A stretch of DNA of 45,280 bases from Actinomycetes bacterium. Its GTDB lineage: Bacteria > Actinomycetota > Acidimicrobiia > Acidimicrobiales > Palsa-688. The DNA is taken from positions 1 to 45,280 of the forward strand of contig JAJZJY010000002.1 of assembly GCA_021809885.1 (NCBI GenBank). The letters are read 5' to 3'. Numbering within the stretch: the stretch's first letter is position 1; every line of letters starts with the position of its first letter. The notes below the pieces were generated by a model that had not been told where the DNA came from, did not search any database, and saw only the letters and a list, made by a program, of their open reading frames with translations. The translations under genes were made by a program, and so were the position numbers. Positions 34,859 to 43,780 of the stretch are shown one piece after another.

Positions 34859-34973
34859 GGCTGCCCAAACGTACCGGGCGGAGTCGCCTGCCGGCTCGAC
34901 CGCCGGCGGCTCGGCTCGGCGGTCGCCTGCCGGCTTGACCGCCGGTGGCTCCGCGGTCAACAGTTCCCCGGTC

Positions 34974-36227
34974 ATGGTCGGCGACCGCCTCCGGGTGGCG
35001 CTGTTGGTCTACCGGGGCAACCCCCACTCCGGCGGCCAAGGCGTCTACACCCGCTACCTCGCCCGTGAGCTCGTCGCGCTCGGCCACGAGGTCACCGTCT
35101 TCGCCGGCCAGCCCTGGCCCGTGCTCGACGAGGGGGTCTCGCTACAGGCCGTGCCCAGCCTGGACCTGTACCGTCAACCCGATCCGTTCCGCGTCCCGCA
35201 GTTGTGGGAGCTCCGTTCGCCGGTCGACGTCGCCGAGCTCGCCGTGATGTGCACGGGCGGCTTCCCCGAGCCCCGCACCTTCGCCTGGCGGGTCCGCCGC
35301 CTGCTCAACGCCCGCCGGGACGACTTCGACGTCGTGCACGACAACCAGACGTTCGGCACGGGCATCCTCGGGCTCGTACGCGACGGCTGGCCGCTGCTCG
35401 CCAGCTGCCACCACCCGATAACCGTCGACCGGGCGCTCGAGCTGCAGCACGCCGAGACCCTGCGCCGCCAGCTCTCCCTCCGACGCTGGTACGGCTTCTT
35501 GCGGATGCAAAAGCGCGTCGCCCGCCGCCTGCCGCGCATCGTGACCGTCTCCGAGTCCTCCAAGCGGGACATCGCCGAGCAGATGGGGGTGCGCCCCGAC
35601 CGCCTCGCCGTCGTGCCCATCGGCGTCGACCAGGAGCGCTTCCGGCCCCATCCCCACGTGCCGGTCGTGCCCGGCCGGATCATGACCACGGCGTCGGCCG
35701 ACGTCCCGTTGAAGGGCCTCGTTCCGCTGCTGGAGGCGGTCGCCAAGCTGCGAGTGGAGCGACCGGACGCACATCTCCTCGTCGTCGGCCGGCGGCGCGA
35801 CGACAGTCCCGTCGCCCGGACCGTGGCGAACCTCGGCCTCGAGGGCGCCGTGCGCTTCGTGTCGGGGGTCAGCGACGGCGAGCTCGTCCGGCTGTTCGCC
35901 GAGGCGTCGGTGGCGGTCGTGCCGTCGCTGTACGAAGGGTTCTCGCTCCCAGCCGTGGAAGCCATGGCGATGGGCACGCCGCTGGTCGCCACCACCGGCG
36001 GGGCCCTGCCGGAGGTCGTCGGCGACGCCGGCCTCCTCGTCGCGCCCGGCGATCCCGGTGCGCTGGCAGCCGCGATCGGAGCGGTGCTCGCCGACCCCCA
36101 TCGAGCCGCCCGCATGAAGGTGGCCGGGCGCGAGCGGGTGCTGGCGCGCTTCACCTGGCGGGCCTGTGCCGCAGCGACCGCCGAACACTACCGGGATCTC
36201 GTCGACCGCCCCCCGCCACCGTGCTGA
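34974..36227 (+). CDS. Glycosyltransferase family 4
   Basis: RVALLVYRGNPHSGGQGVYTRYLARELVALGHEVTVFAG...VPLKGLVPLLEAVAKL...VPSLYEGFSLPAVEAMAMGTPLVATTGGALPEVVGDAGLLV. Confidence 0.92.
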   Translation: MVGDRLRVALLVYRGNPHSGGQGVYTRYLARELVALGHEVTVFAGQPWPVLDEGVSLQAVPSLDLYRQPDPFRVPQLWELRSPVDVAELAVMCTGGFPEPRTFAWRVRRLLNARRDDFDVVHDNQTFGTGILGLVRDGWPLLASCHHPITVDRALELQHAETLRRQLSLRRWYGFLRMQKRVARRLPRIVTVSESSKRDIAEQMGVRPDRLAVVPIGVDQERFRPHPHVPVVPGRIMTTASADVPLKGLVPLLEAVAKLRVERPDAHLLVVGRRRDDSPVARTVANLGLEGAVRFVSGVSDGELVRLFAEASVAVVPSLYEGFSLPAVEAMAMGTPLVATTGGALPEVVGDAGLLVAPGDPGALAAAIGAVLADPHRAARMKVAGRERVLARFTWRACAAATAEHYRDLVDRPPPPC

Positions 36228-36940
36228 CCGTGCGCTACGAGCGCCTCGGCGTCGGTGCCGGCGACCGGCTCCTCGACCTCGGGACCGGTGGCGGCCGCCA
36301 CGCCTACGAGGCGATGCGCCGGGGGGCGCTGGTCGTCGCGCTCGACACCTCGGCCGGCGAGGTGAAGGGCGTGAGGGCATTGATGGACGTGATGGCGCGG
36401 GAGGACGGCGCCACCCTTTCGAGCGGCGGGAAGGGCTCCGCTGCGGTCGGGGACGCTCGCGGGCTGCCCTTTCCCCGTCACTGCTTCGACCGGGTCATCG
36501 CCGCCGAGGTCCTCGAGCACATCCACGAGGATGGGACGGTCCTCGCCGAGCTGGCCCGCGTGCTGCGCCCGGGTGGCACCATCGCCGTCACCGTTCCCCG
36601 CTGGGCCCCCGAGCTGGTCAACTGGGCCCTGTCCGACGAGTACCACGAGACCCCGGGCGGGCATGTGCGGATCTACCGGCGCTCGGCGCTCGAGCGCAGG
36701 CTCGCCGCCGCCGGGCTCGTCGTAACCGGGCACCACCACGCCCACGCCCTGCACAGCCCCTATTGGTGGCTGCGCTCGGCGGTGGGCGTCGGGCGCGACG
36801 ACCACCCGCTGGTCCGGGCCTACCACCGGCTCCTCGTCTGGGACATCACCGCAGCGACACCATGGACCCGCCTGCCCGACGCCGCCCTCAACCCGCTCCT
36901 CGGCAAGAGCGTCGTCGTGTACGCCAGGAAACCCGTATGA
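36221..36940 (+). CDS. Class I SAM-dependent methyltransferase
   Basis: RLLDLGTGGGRHAYEAMRRGALVVALD...LPFPRHCFDRVIAAEVLEHIHEDGTVLAELARVLRPGGTIAVTVPRW. Confidence 0.88.
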   Translation: MLTVRYERLGVGAGDRLLDLGTGGGRHAYEAMRRGALVVALDTSAGEVKGVRALMDVMAREDGATLSSGGKGSAAVGDARGLPFPRHCFDRVIAAEVLEHIHEDGTVLAELARVLRPGGTIAVTVPRWAPELVNWALSDEYHETPGGHVRIYRRSALERRLAAAGLVVTGHHHAHALHSPYWWLRSAVGVGRDDHPLVRAYHRLLVWDITAATPWTRLPDAALNPLLGKSVVVYARKPV

Positions 36941-37998
36941 CACGGGGCCGTGGCCGAGGCCCGCTGGCACCGGGAGAGGTGGCAGCCACGGCGGCGTGGA
37001 TAGCCTCTGTCCAGCTGGCTGACGGGATGATCCCCTGGTACCCCGGTGGGCACGCCGACCCGTGGAACCACGTCGAGGCGGCCATGGCGCTGCTGGTGGG
37101 GGGGCGCCGGGCGGAGGCCGAAGCGGCGCTCCGGTGGCTGCCGCCGGTGCAGCACGCCGACGGCAGCTGGTGCTTCTACTACCTGGCGGACGGCGTCGAG
37201 GAGCCCAGGCGGGACCCCAACGTGTGCGCCTACCTGGCGACGGGCGCTTGGTTCCACCACCTGATCACCGGCGACGACCGCCTGCTCGTGGAGCTGTGGC
37301 CGGCCGTCGAGGCGGCGGTCGACTTCGTGTTGCGCCTCCAGCAGCCCGGCGGCGAGGTGCTCTGGTCGCTCGACGCCGACGGTGTCGCTGGCCGCTACGC
37401 CCTGCTGACCGGTGGCGCGTCCATCGCCCACAGCCTGCGCTGCGCCGTCGCCGTAGCCGAGCACCTGGGCGAGGAGCGCCCCCACTGGGAGCTGGCCGCG
37501 GGGCGCCTGGCTCATGCCGTCGCCCACCGCCCCGAGCGTTTCGAGCCCAAGCAGCGTTGGGCGATGGACTGGTACTACCCGGTGCTGTGCGGGGCCGTCG
37601 GCGGTGACGCCGGCCGCACCCGTTTGCTCGAGGGCTGGCCCGACTTCGTGATGGAGGGCCTCGGTGTCCGCTGCGTCAGCGACCAGCCGTGGGTCACGGC
37701 GGCCGAGACAGCCGAGTGCGCCCTCGCTCTCGACGCCGTCGGGCTCAACGACGCAGCGCGCCAGCTGCTCGGGTGGACCGGTCACCTCCGGGCGCCCGAC
37801 GGTGCCTACTGGACGGGGTGCGTCCACCCGGAGTGCGTGCGGTTCCCGGGGGGGGAGCGTTCGACGTACTCGGCGGCGGCGGTGCTGCTCGCCGACCATG
37901 CCCTGGGATGGGCCACCCCGGCTGCGGGGTTGTTCCGGGGGGCGTCGCTGCCGCCGGTGCTCGACCTGGAGGCGGCGGAGGGAGCGGCGGAGCGCTAG
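36937..37998 (+). CDS. Prenyltransferase/squalene-oxidase-like (alpha-alpha barrel) protein
   Basis: AATAAWIASVQLADGMIPWYPGGHADPWNHVEAAMALLVGG...PVQHADGSWCFYYLADG; ATGA overlap with the preceding gene. Confidence 0.65.
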   Translation: MTRGRGRGPLAPGEVAATAAWIASVQLADGMIPWYPGGHADPWNHVEAAMALLVGGRRAEAEAALRWLPPVQHADGSWCFYYLADGVEEPRRDPNVCAYLATGAWFHHLITGDDRLLVELWPAVEAAVDFVLRLQQPGGEVLWSLDADGVAGRYALLTGGASIAHSLRCAVAVAEHLGEERPHWELAAGRLAHAVAHRPERFEPKQRWAMDWYYPVLCGAVGGDAGRTRLLEGWPDFVMEGLGVRCVSDQPWVTAAETAECALALDAVGLNDAARQLLGWTGHLRAPDGAYWTGCVHPECVRFPGGERSTYSAAAVLLADHALGWATPAAGLFRGASLPPVLDLEAAEGAAER

Positions 37999-38008
37999 CC
38001 GGCGCTGC

Positions 38009-39379
38009 TCATCCCCTGGCGGCGAGCCGGCGCTCCCGGACCGCCGCCGCCGCCGCCCGGCCCGAGGCGATGCACGCCGGGATGCCGGCGCCGCCGTAGC
38101 TGGCCCCGGCGAGGGCGACAGCCGGCGCGCGCAGCCGGAGATCATCCCGGATGCCGGTGACCAGCTCGGGGTGGCCGACACGAAAGAAGGGAAAGGCCTC
38201 GGGCCACCGGCTCACCCGTGCTGCCAGGGGTGCGGCCCGTGAGCCGAGGGCGGCGGCGAGCTCGGCGGAGAGGCGGTCCACCAATGCACCGTCGTCGAGC
38301 TCATCGGCGCGGGTGTCCCCGCGGCGGCCGACGGACACGCGCACGACGACCCTTCCAGGCGTGGCCCACTGCGGCCACTTGTTCGACCCAAACGAGCAGG
38401 CCGTCATCAGCCGCCCCTCGCCTGCCGGTACGAGCACCCCGTTGACAGCGGCGGGTACCTCCATGCGCGCGGCGTCATAGGCGAGGGTCACGAGGCTCAC
38501 CGACGTGAGCTCGATCGCGGCCAACGGAGGAGGCGCTGCCGCCCCGAGCAGCCGGGAGGCGACCGGGGCCGGGACTGCCAGCACGGCGGCGTCGAAGATC
38601 CCGCTCCCGCCCATCTCGACGCCGGCCGGCGTCACCCGGACCGTCTCCACGGCGAAGCGCTCGACCCGGACTCCGGCGGCGTGCAGTTCCTCGTGGAGGC
38701 GTTGGACGATGCGCCCCATGCCGAGGCGAGGCGCCAGGAAGAGGGGCCCCCCATCACCCGGCGGTGGGCGGCCGCCCCCGCTGCCATCACCTTCCCGCAG
38801 GGCACGGAACAGGCTGCGCCGCCGGCGGGCGGCGGCGAGCAGTTGCGGAGCGGTGGCCGCCGCGCTCATTCCCGTGATGGGGGCGGCGTGGATGCTGCCG
38901 AGGAGCGGCTCGACGAGCCGGTCCGCCACCTCCCGGCCCAACCTGGCGGTGACCAGCTCCCCGACCCCCACGTCGTCGCCGGCCGGGGTCCCCGGAAGGA
39001 CGAGATCGAGGCCGGCGCGCGCCATCCCGGCCGGCGAGAGCAGGCCGCTGCGGACCACCGGGGCCAGACGGCCCGGCACTCCGAGGACGAGGCCGTCGGG
39101 TAGGGGCTTCAGGCGGCCGCCCGCCCACAGCAGCGTCCGCCCGGCGGCTGGGGCCACCAGCTCCGAGTCCAGCCCGAGCTCGCTGCACAGCTGGACGGCT
39201 GCGGGCGAGCGGGTCAAGAACGCGTCCGGCCCCTCGTCGACCGCCACGCCCTCGAACACGCTCGTGCGGACCTTGCCGCCGAGCGCCGCCGGCTCGAAGA
39301 CGGTGACCTCGGCGTCGGCGCGCAGCTCCCACGCCGCGGCGAGCCCGGCGATGCCCCCACCGACTACGGCGACCTTCAC
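38009..39379 (-). CDS. hemY: Protoporphyrinogen/coproporphyrinogen oxidase (HemY/CgoX type)
   Basis: VKVAVVGGGIAGLAAAWELRADAEVTVFEPAALGGKVRTSVFEGVAVDEGPDAFL FAD motif; GASYGGAGIPACIASGRAAA C-terminus. Confidence 0.9.
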   Translation of the reverse strand: MKVAVVGGGIAGLAAAWELRADAEVTVFEPAALGGKVRTSVFEGVAVDEGPDAFLTRSPAAVQLCSELGLDSELVAPAAGRTLLWAGGRLKPLPDGLVLGVPGRLAPVVRSGLLSPAGMARAGLDLVLPGTPAGDDVGVGELVTARLGREVADRLVEPLLGSIHAAPITGMSAAATAPQLLAAARRRRSLFRALREGDGSGGGRPPPGDGGPLFLAPRLGMGRIVQRLHEELHAAGVRVERFAVETVRVTPAGVEMGGSGIFDAAVLAVPAPVASRLLGAAAPPPLAAIELTSVSLVTLAYDAARMEVPAAVNGVLVPAGEGRLMTACSFGSNKWPQWATPGRVVVRVSVGRRGDTRADELDDGALVDRLSAELAAALGSRAAPLAARVSRWPEAFPFFRVGHPELVTGIRDDLRLRAPAVALAGASYGGAGIPACIASGRAAAAAVRERRLAARG

Positions 39380-40443
39380 GCCGGTGTGCCCCCCGGCACC
39401 CCCGGGCCCCCCGTCTCCCCCCGCTCCCTCGTCTCCTCGTGCACCAGCTCGACGAGCCGTTCGAGGACCGCCGGGTCGGTCCCGGGGAGCACGCCGTGGC
39501 CGAGGTTGAAGACGTGGCCCGGCGCGCCGCCCACCCGGTCGAGGACGTCGCGTGCCTTGGCCGCCGTCGGTTCCCACCCGGCCGCGCAGACCGCCGGGTC
39601 GAGGTTCCCCTGCAGAGCCGGTGCCGGCCCGAGGCGCGCCCTGGCGACGTCGAGCGGCACCCGCCAGTCGACGCCGATGACGTCGGCCCCCGTCTCGGCG
39701 AACGCGTCGAGGAGCCCACCGGCGCCGACCCCGAAGAGGATCATCGGCGCCCCCCAGTCCTGCAGCGCCGAGAAGATCCTCGCCGTCGCCGGCAGGACAT
39801 GCCGCCGGTAGTCGTCGGGATCCAAGGCCCCGACCCAGCTGTCGAAGACCTGCACCGCCGCCGCCCCCGCCTCCAGCTGCGACTGGAGGGAGGCGACCGC
39901 TATCGCCGCCAGACGGTCCACCAGGGCGTGCCACGTGGCGGGGTCCTCGTACATGAGCGCCTTGGTCCGCAGGTGGTCGCGTGATGGCCGGCCCTCGACC
40001 AGGTAGCTGGCCACGGTGAACGGGGCACCAGCGAACCCGATGAGCGGCACCTCGAGCTCGCCGACGAGCAAGCGCACGGTCTCCGCCACCCAGGGCAGGT
40101 CCTCCGGCGGCTCCAGCTCGCGCAGGCGGGCGAGGTCGGCGGGGCGGGTGAAGGGCTGCTCGGCCACCGGGCCGACCCCCGGGACCACGTCGATCCCGAA
40201 GCCCACCGCCGCCACTGGGGCGACGATGTCGGAGTAGAGGATGGCGGCGTCGACCCCGTAGCGGCGTACGGGTTGCAGGGTGATCTCCGCCGCCAGCTCC
40301 GGATGGCGGATGACGTCGAGGATGCTGCCTTCCCTCCGTAGGGCCCGGTACTCGGGAAGGGAGCGGCCCGCCTGGCGCATGAACCACACGGGCGTCCACG
40401 GCACCGGGCGGCGGCGGCAGGCGTCGAGGAAGACGCTGGTCAC
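39376..40443 (-). CDS. hemE: Uroporphyrinogen decarboxylase
   Basis: PVPWTPVWFMRQAGRSLPEYRALR; IDVVPGVGPV; IGFAGAPFTVASYLVEG; QVFDSWVGAL; LQGNLDPAV; FNLGHGVLPGTDP. Confidence 0.96.
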   Translation of the reverse strand: MTSVFLDACRRRPVPWTPVWFMRQAGRSLPEYRALRREGSILDVIRHPELAAEITLQPVRRYGVDAAILYSDIVAPVAAVGFGIDVVPGVGPVAEQPFTRPADLARLRELEPPEDLPWVAETVRLLVGELEVPLIGFAGAPFTVASYLVEGRPSRDHLRTKALMYEDPATWHALVDRLAAIAVASLQSQLEAGAAAVQVFDSWVGALDPDDYRRHVLPATARIFSALQDWGAPMILFGVGAGGLLDAFAETGADVIGVDWRVPLDVARARLGPAPALQGNLDPAVCAAGWEPTAAKARDVLDRVGGAPGHVFNLGHGVLPGTDPAVLERLVELVHEETRERGETGGPGVPGGTPA

Positions 40444-40477
40444 GGTGCCGGGCACCGGTCCACCGTAGCCCCGCGTG

Positions 40478-40510
40478 ACCTGCAAGCCCCGGGGACGCCG
40501 GGCTGCAGGT
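40478..40510. promoter_or_regulatory. Inverted repeat in hemE/HelD divergent intergenic region
   Basis: ACCTGCAAGCCC ... GGGCTGCAGGT, including GCAAGCCCC. Confidence 0.5.
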
Positions 40511-40520
40511 GCCCACCCGG

Positions 40521-40559
40521 CGCTGCCGGCGGTCGCTGCCGGCGTTCGCTGCCGGCGGT
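40521..40559. repeat. 3 x 13-bp tandem repeat upstream of HelD-family gene
   Basis: CGCTGCCGGCGGT / CGCTGCCGGCGTT / CGCTGCCGGCGGT. Confidence 0.9.
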
Positions 40560-40614
40560 CCGGTAGGGGGGCTTGCGCATGGTGCGGGGATCGCGGAGAC
40601 TGACTGTTTCCTCT

Positions 40615-42873
40615 ATGCCTCACCCTGACGTCGCGGCCGAACAGGCCCACGTTGACCACTCGTACGATCGCCTGGAGCAGATGCGGACGACGGCTGCCGC
40701 CATGCTCCGCGATGCCTTCGGTGAACGGGGCGGGACCTTCCAGGCGCTGACCGAACGGGACATCCGGGTCCGCAACAGCCTCGGGCGGTTGGAGCAGCTG
40801 CAGATCGGGGGGGAGTCGCTCGTGTTCGGCCGGATCGACCGGCGGCGTGCGGAGGGTGACGGCCCGGGCGAGGCGTTCCACATCGGCCGGCTCGCCATCT
40901 CCGACGACGATCAGGAACCGCTCGTCGTGGACTGGCGGGCGCCCGTCGCCGAGCCCTTCTACCGGGCGACCGGCGCCCACTCGATGGGACTGCTCCGCCG
41001 GCGACACTTCCTGACCGACGGGCCACGGGTGCTCGACCTCGAGGACGAGCTCTTTCGCGTGGAGGGCCACGATGATGGAGTCGGCCTCGGGTTGTCCGGC
41101 TCACAGGTGCTGCTCGCAGCGCTGCAGCGATCCCGGACCGGCCGGATGCGGGACATTGTCGCGACAGTCCAGCGGGAGCAGGACGAGATCATCCGTGCCC
41201 CGCTCGGGGGGATCCTGGTGGTCCAGGGCGGCCCGGGCACCGGCAAGACGGCGGTGGCCCTCCACCGCGCCGCCTACCTCCTCTACACCCACCGGTTCCC
41301 GCTCGAACGCCAAGGGGTGCTCGTCGTCGGCCCCAACCCGACCTTCCTCCGCTACATCGGCCACGTCCTGCCGTCGCTCGGCGAGAGCGGGGTGGAGCTG
41401 TCGACGGTGTCCGGCATGTTCGGCGCCGCCGGGCCGACGGCCGTGGACGACCCGGAGGTGGCCCGCCTGAAGGGCGACCCCCGCATGGCCCGCTTCATCG
41501 CTCGCGCTGTCGGCGACCGCGAGCGCCCGCTGAGGCGGACCGTCCGGATCCCCTACGGGCGGACCTTCCTGCGGCTGACCCCGGGCGCCAGCGAGACCAT
41601 CGTCAGCGCCGCCCGCCGGCGCGCCGGCACCCACAACGCCCGCCGGCGCCTAGTCGAGAGCCTCCTCTGGCGCCACCTCCTCGGGCAGCTGGAGCGCCCG
41701 GCCCGCGGGTCGGGCGGTGGCGGGTCGGGCGGTGGAGTCGGGAGCGCAGCCGGTGAGATCCTCCCCGAGGGTGGGGCGTCCGCCGGTGGCGGCTCGAGCG
41801 GCGGCCTGCCCGGCGGCCCTGCAACCTCGGATCCGATGACCGCGCCCGATCTCGGCCGCGCCCTTCGCCGCCTGCCCGAGGTCAGCGAGGCGCTCGAACG
41901 GATGTGGCCGCGGCTCACCCCGCAGGCCCTGCTCCATGACCTCTTGGGGGCGCCCGCCCTCATCGATCTCGCCGGCCGCGGCTGCCTGACCGAGCGGGAG
42001 CAGTTGGTCCTGCACCGTCCCCGCTCCGCCTCGCTCCAGGAGGCCAGGTGGAGCGACCACGACATCCCGCTCCTCGACGAGGCGGCCTTCCTGCTCGGGC
42101 CGCTGCGCCGCCGCCCGGGTCACGGGGATGGCCCACGCACGTACGGCCACGTCGTGGTCGACGAGGCGCAGGACCTCAGCCCCATGCAGCTGCGGATGCT
42201 CGCCCGCCGGTCCCTGTCCGGATCCATGACCGTCGTCGGCGACATCGCGCAGGCCACGGGCGGGTGGGCGCCGGCAACGTGGAGCCAGGTCGTCGAACAC
42301 CTGCCGGCCCGTCGCGGCTGGCGACTGGTCGAGCTCACGGTCAACTACCGCACGCCGGCAGAGATCATGGACGTCGCCGGCCGCATCCTCGAACGGGCCG
42401 CGCCCGGCATGCGCCCACCCGAAGCCGTTCGCACCACGGGAGAAGCACCGCAGGCGGTCAGGGTGCGTGGCGAGGGACCGTTCCCATCCGCCGGCGTTCC
42501 CGAGTCGGCAGCCCGGCGGGTCGCGGCGGAAGCCGGCCGCCTCGCCGCCAGGGGCGGCACGGTGGGTGTCATCGTCCCGTCGAGCCTTGCGCGGCCGGTC
42601 GCCCAACGCCTCACCGCCGCCGGCATCGACTTCGGCCAGGCGAACGCCCGTGCCCTGGACCTTCCTGTCACGGTGCTGACGGTCAGTGACGCCAAGGGGT
42701 TGGAGTTCGATGTGGTCGTCGTCGTCGAGCCCAACCGCATGGTGGCGGAGGCACCCCAAGGGCTGCGCGCCCTCTACGTCGCCGTCACACGTGCGACCCA
42801 GCGGCTGGTCGTGATCCACGCCGAGGGACTGCCGGAGGGCATGCGGGAGACATCGGCCGAGTCGTCTGCCTGA
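40615..42873 (+). CDS. HelD-family (UvrD-like) ATPase/helicase
   Basis: LVFGRIDRR...HIGRLAISDDDQEPLVVDWRAPVAEPFYRATGAHSMGLLRRRHF; Walker A VVQGGPGTGKTAVALHRAAYLLYTHR; VVDEAQDLSPMQLRMLARRS. Confidence 0.9.
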   Translation: MPHPDVAAEQAHVDHSYDRLEQMRTTAAAMLRDAFGERGGTFQALTERDIRVRNSLGRLEQLQIGGESLVFGRIDRRRAEGDGPGEAFHIGRLAISDDDQEPLVVDWRAPVAEPFYRATGAHSMGLLRRRHFLTDGPRVLDLEDELFRVEGHDDGVGLGLSGSQVLLAALQRSRTGRMRDIVATVQREQDEIIRAPLGGILVVQGGPGTGKTAVALHRAAYLLYTHRFPLERQGVLVVGPNPTFLRYIGHVLPSLGESGVELSTVSGMFGAAGPTAVDDPEVARLKGDPRMARFIARAVGDRERPLRRTVRIPYGRTFLRLTPGASETIVSAARRRAGTHNARRRLVESLLWRHLLGQLERPARGSGGGGSGGGVGSAAGEILPEGGASAGGGSSGGLPGGPATSDPMTAPDLGRALRRLPEVSEALERMWPRLTPQALLHDLLGAPALIDLAGRGCLTEREQLVLHRPRSASLQEARWSDHDIPLLDEAAFLLGPLRRRPGHGDGPRTYGHVVVDEAQDLSPMQLRMLARRSLSGSMTVVGDIAQATGGWAPATWSQVVEHLPARRGWRLVELTVNYRTPAEIMDVAGRILERAAPGMRPPEAVRTTGEAPQAVRVRGEGPFPSAGVPESAARRVAAEAGRLAARGGTVGVIVPSSLARPVAQRLTAAGIDFGQANARALDLPVTVLTVSDAKGLEFDVVVVVEPNRMVAEAPQGLRALYVAVTRATQRLVVIHAEGLPEGMRETSAESSA

Positions 42874-42936
42874 CGGGCTGCGGGACGCCGGCGTGTTGGC
42901 TTGGGCCGGCCTGGTGCGGTGCCTGCCCGTGGGGGC

Positions 42937-42980
42937 CCGGTGGCGGTCGGTGGCGGCCCCGGTGGCGGTCGGTGGCGGCG
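42937..42980. repeat. Imperfect tandem repeat GGTGGCGGTCGGTGGCGGCCCC
   Basis: CCCGGTGGCGGTCGGTGGCGG repeated twice. Confidence 0.7.
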
Positions 42981-43031
42981 GTGGGGCGCCCGATTCAGGG
43001 TCTTTCATCCGATACGGTAATGGGACGACAA

Positions 43032-43111
43032 CCGCGCGCGGCCGCCCCATCCGCGCGCAGGCACGGCGATATGACGCTGCCAGTGCGCGCAGTCGGCCTC
43101 GGTGCGCGCGG
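43032..43111. repeat. Symmetric four-site GCGCGC element, copy B
   Basis: CCGCGCGCG 43032, CCGCGCGCA 43051, TGCGCGCAG 43084, TGCGCGCGG 43103; spacing 19/33/19 as in copy A. Confidence 0.85.
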
Positions 43112-43162
43112 TTTGGTGGCAACGGCAGCCGGGAGGGCAGCGCTTCCCCGCTACAGTGACCC

Positions 43163-43738
43163 GTGGTGCCCCTCGCCGACGCCACGCGCGCTGCCCTTGT
43201 CCGGCTGGTGCTCGAACGGGGGTACGAGCGTAGGGACCAGCCGTTTGCCCTGTCTTCGGGCGGCTCGAGTCGGGACTACATCGACTGCCGCCATGTCCTC
43301 GCCACCGGCGACGCCCTGCGCGCCGTCGCTGCCGCCGTGGTCGACGCCGTGGACGTCTCGTGGGAGGTCATCGGCGGTCCGACCATGGGTGCTGACCCGA
43401 TTGCCCACGGCGTGGCCATGGTGGCCGGCGTCCCGTGGTTCTCGGTCCGCAAGGAACCGAAGGGTCACGGCCGGGGAACATGGCTCGAGGGCCATCGCCT
43501 CGCGGCCGGTGAGCGCGTGCTGGCGGTGGAGGACACCGTCTCGACGGGCGGTTCATTGCTGCGGGCGATAGAGCGGATCAGGGAGACGGGGGCCGACGTC
43601 GTTGCTGCCGCGACGCTCGTGGACCGCGGCCCGGCGGTGGCGGAGCGTTTCGAGGCGGCAGGCATCCCCTGGTTCCCGCTGCTGACGTGGGATGACCTGC
43701 GGATCGATCCCCTCGCCGGCGGGATGCCGGCTGGGTGA
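43163..43738 (+). CDS. pyrE: Orotate phosphoribosyltransferase
   Basis: FALSSGGSSRDYIDCRHVLATGDALRAVA...IGGPTMGADPIAHGVAMVAG...FSVRKEPKGHGRGTWLEG...VLAVEDTVSTGGSLLRAIE. Confidence 0.93.
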   Translation: MVPLADATRAALVRLVLERGYERRDQPFALSSGGSSRDYIDCRHVLATGDALRAVAAAVVDAVDVSWEVIGGPTMGADPIAHGVAMVAGVPWFSVRKEPKGHGRGTWLEGHRLAAGERVLAVEDTVSTGGSLLRAIERIRETGADVVAAATLVDRGPAVAERFEAAGIPWFPLLTWDDLRIDPLAGGMPAG

Positions 43739-43780
43739 CGGCTGGATCGGAGGGAGACGGGCGGAGGAGATCGCCGCTGT

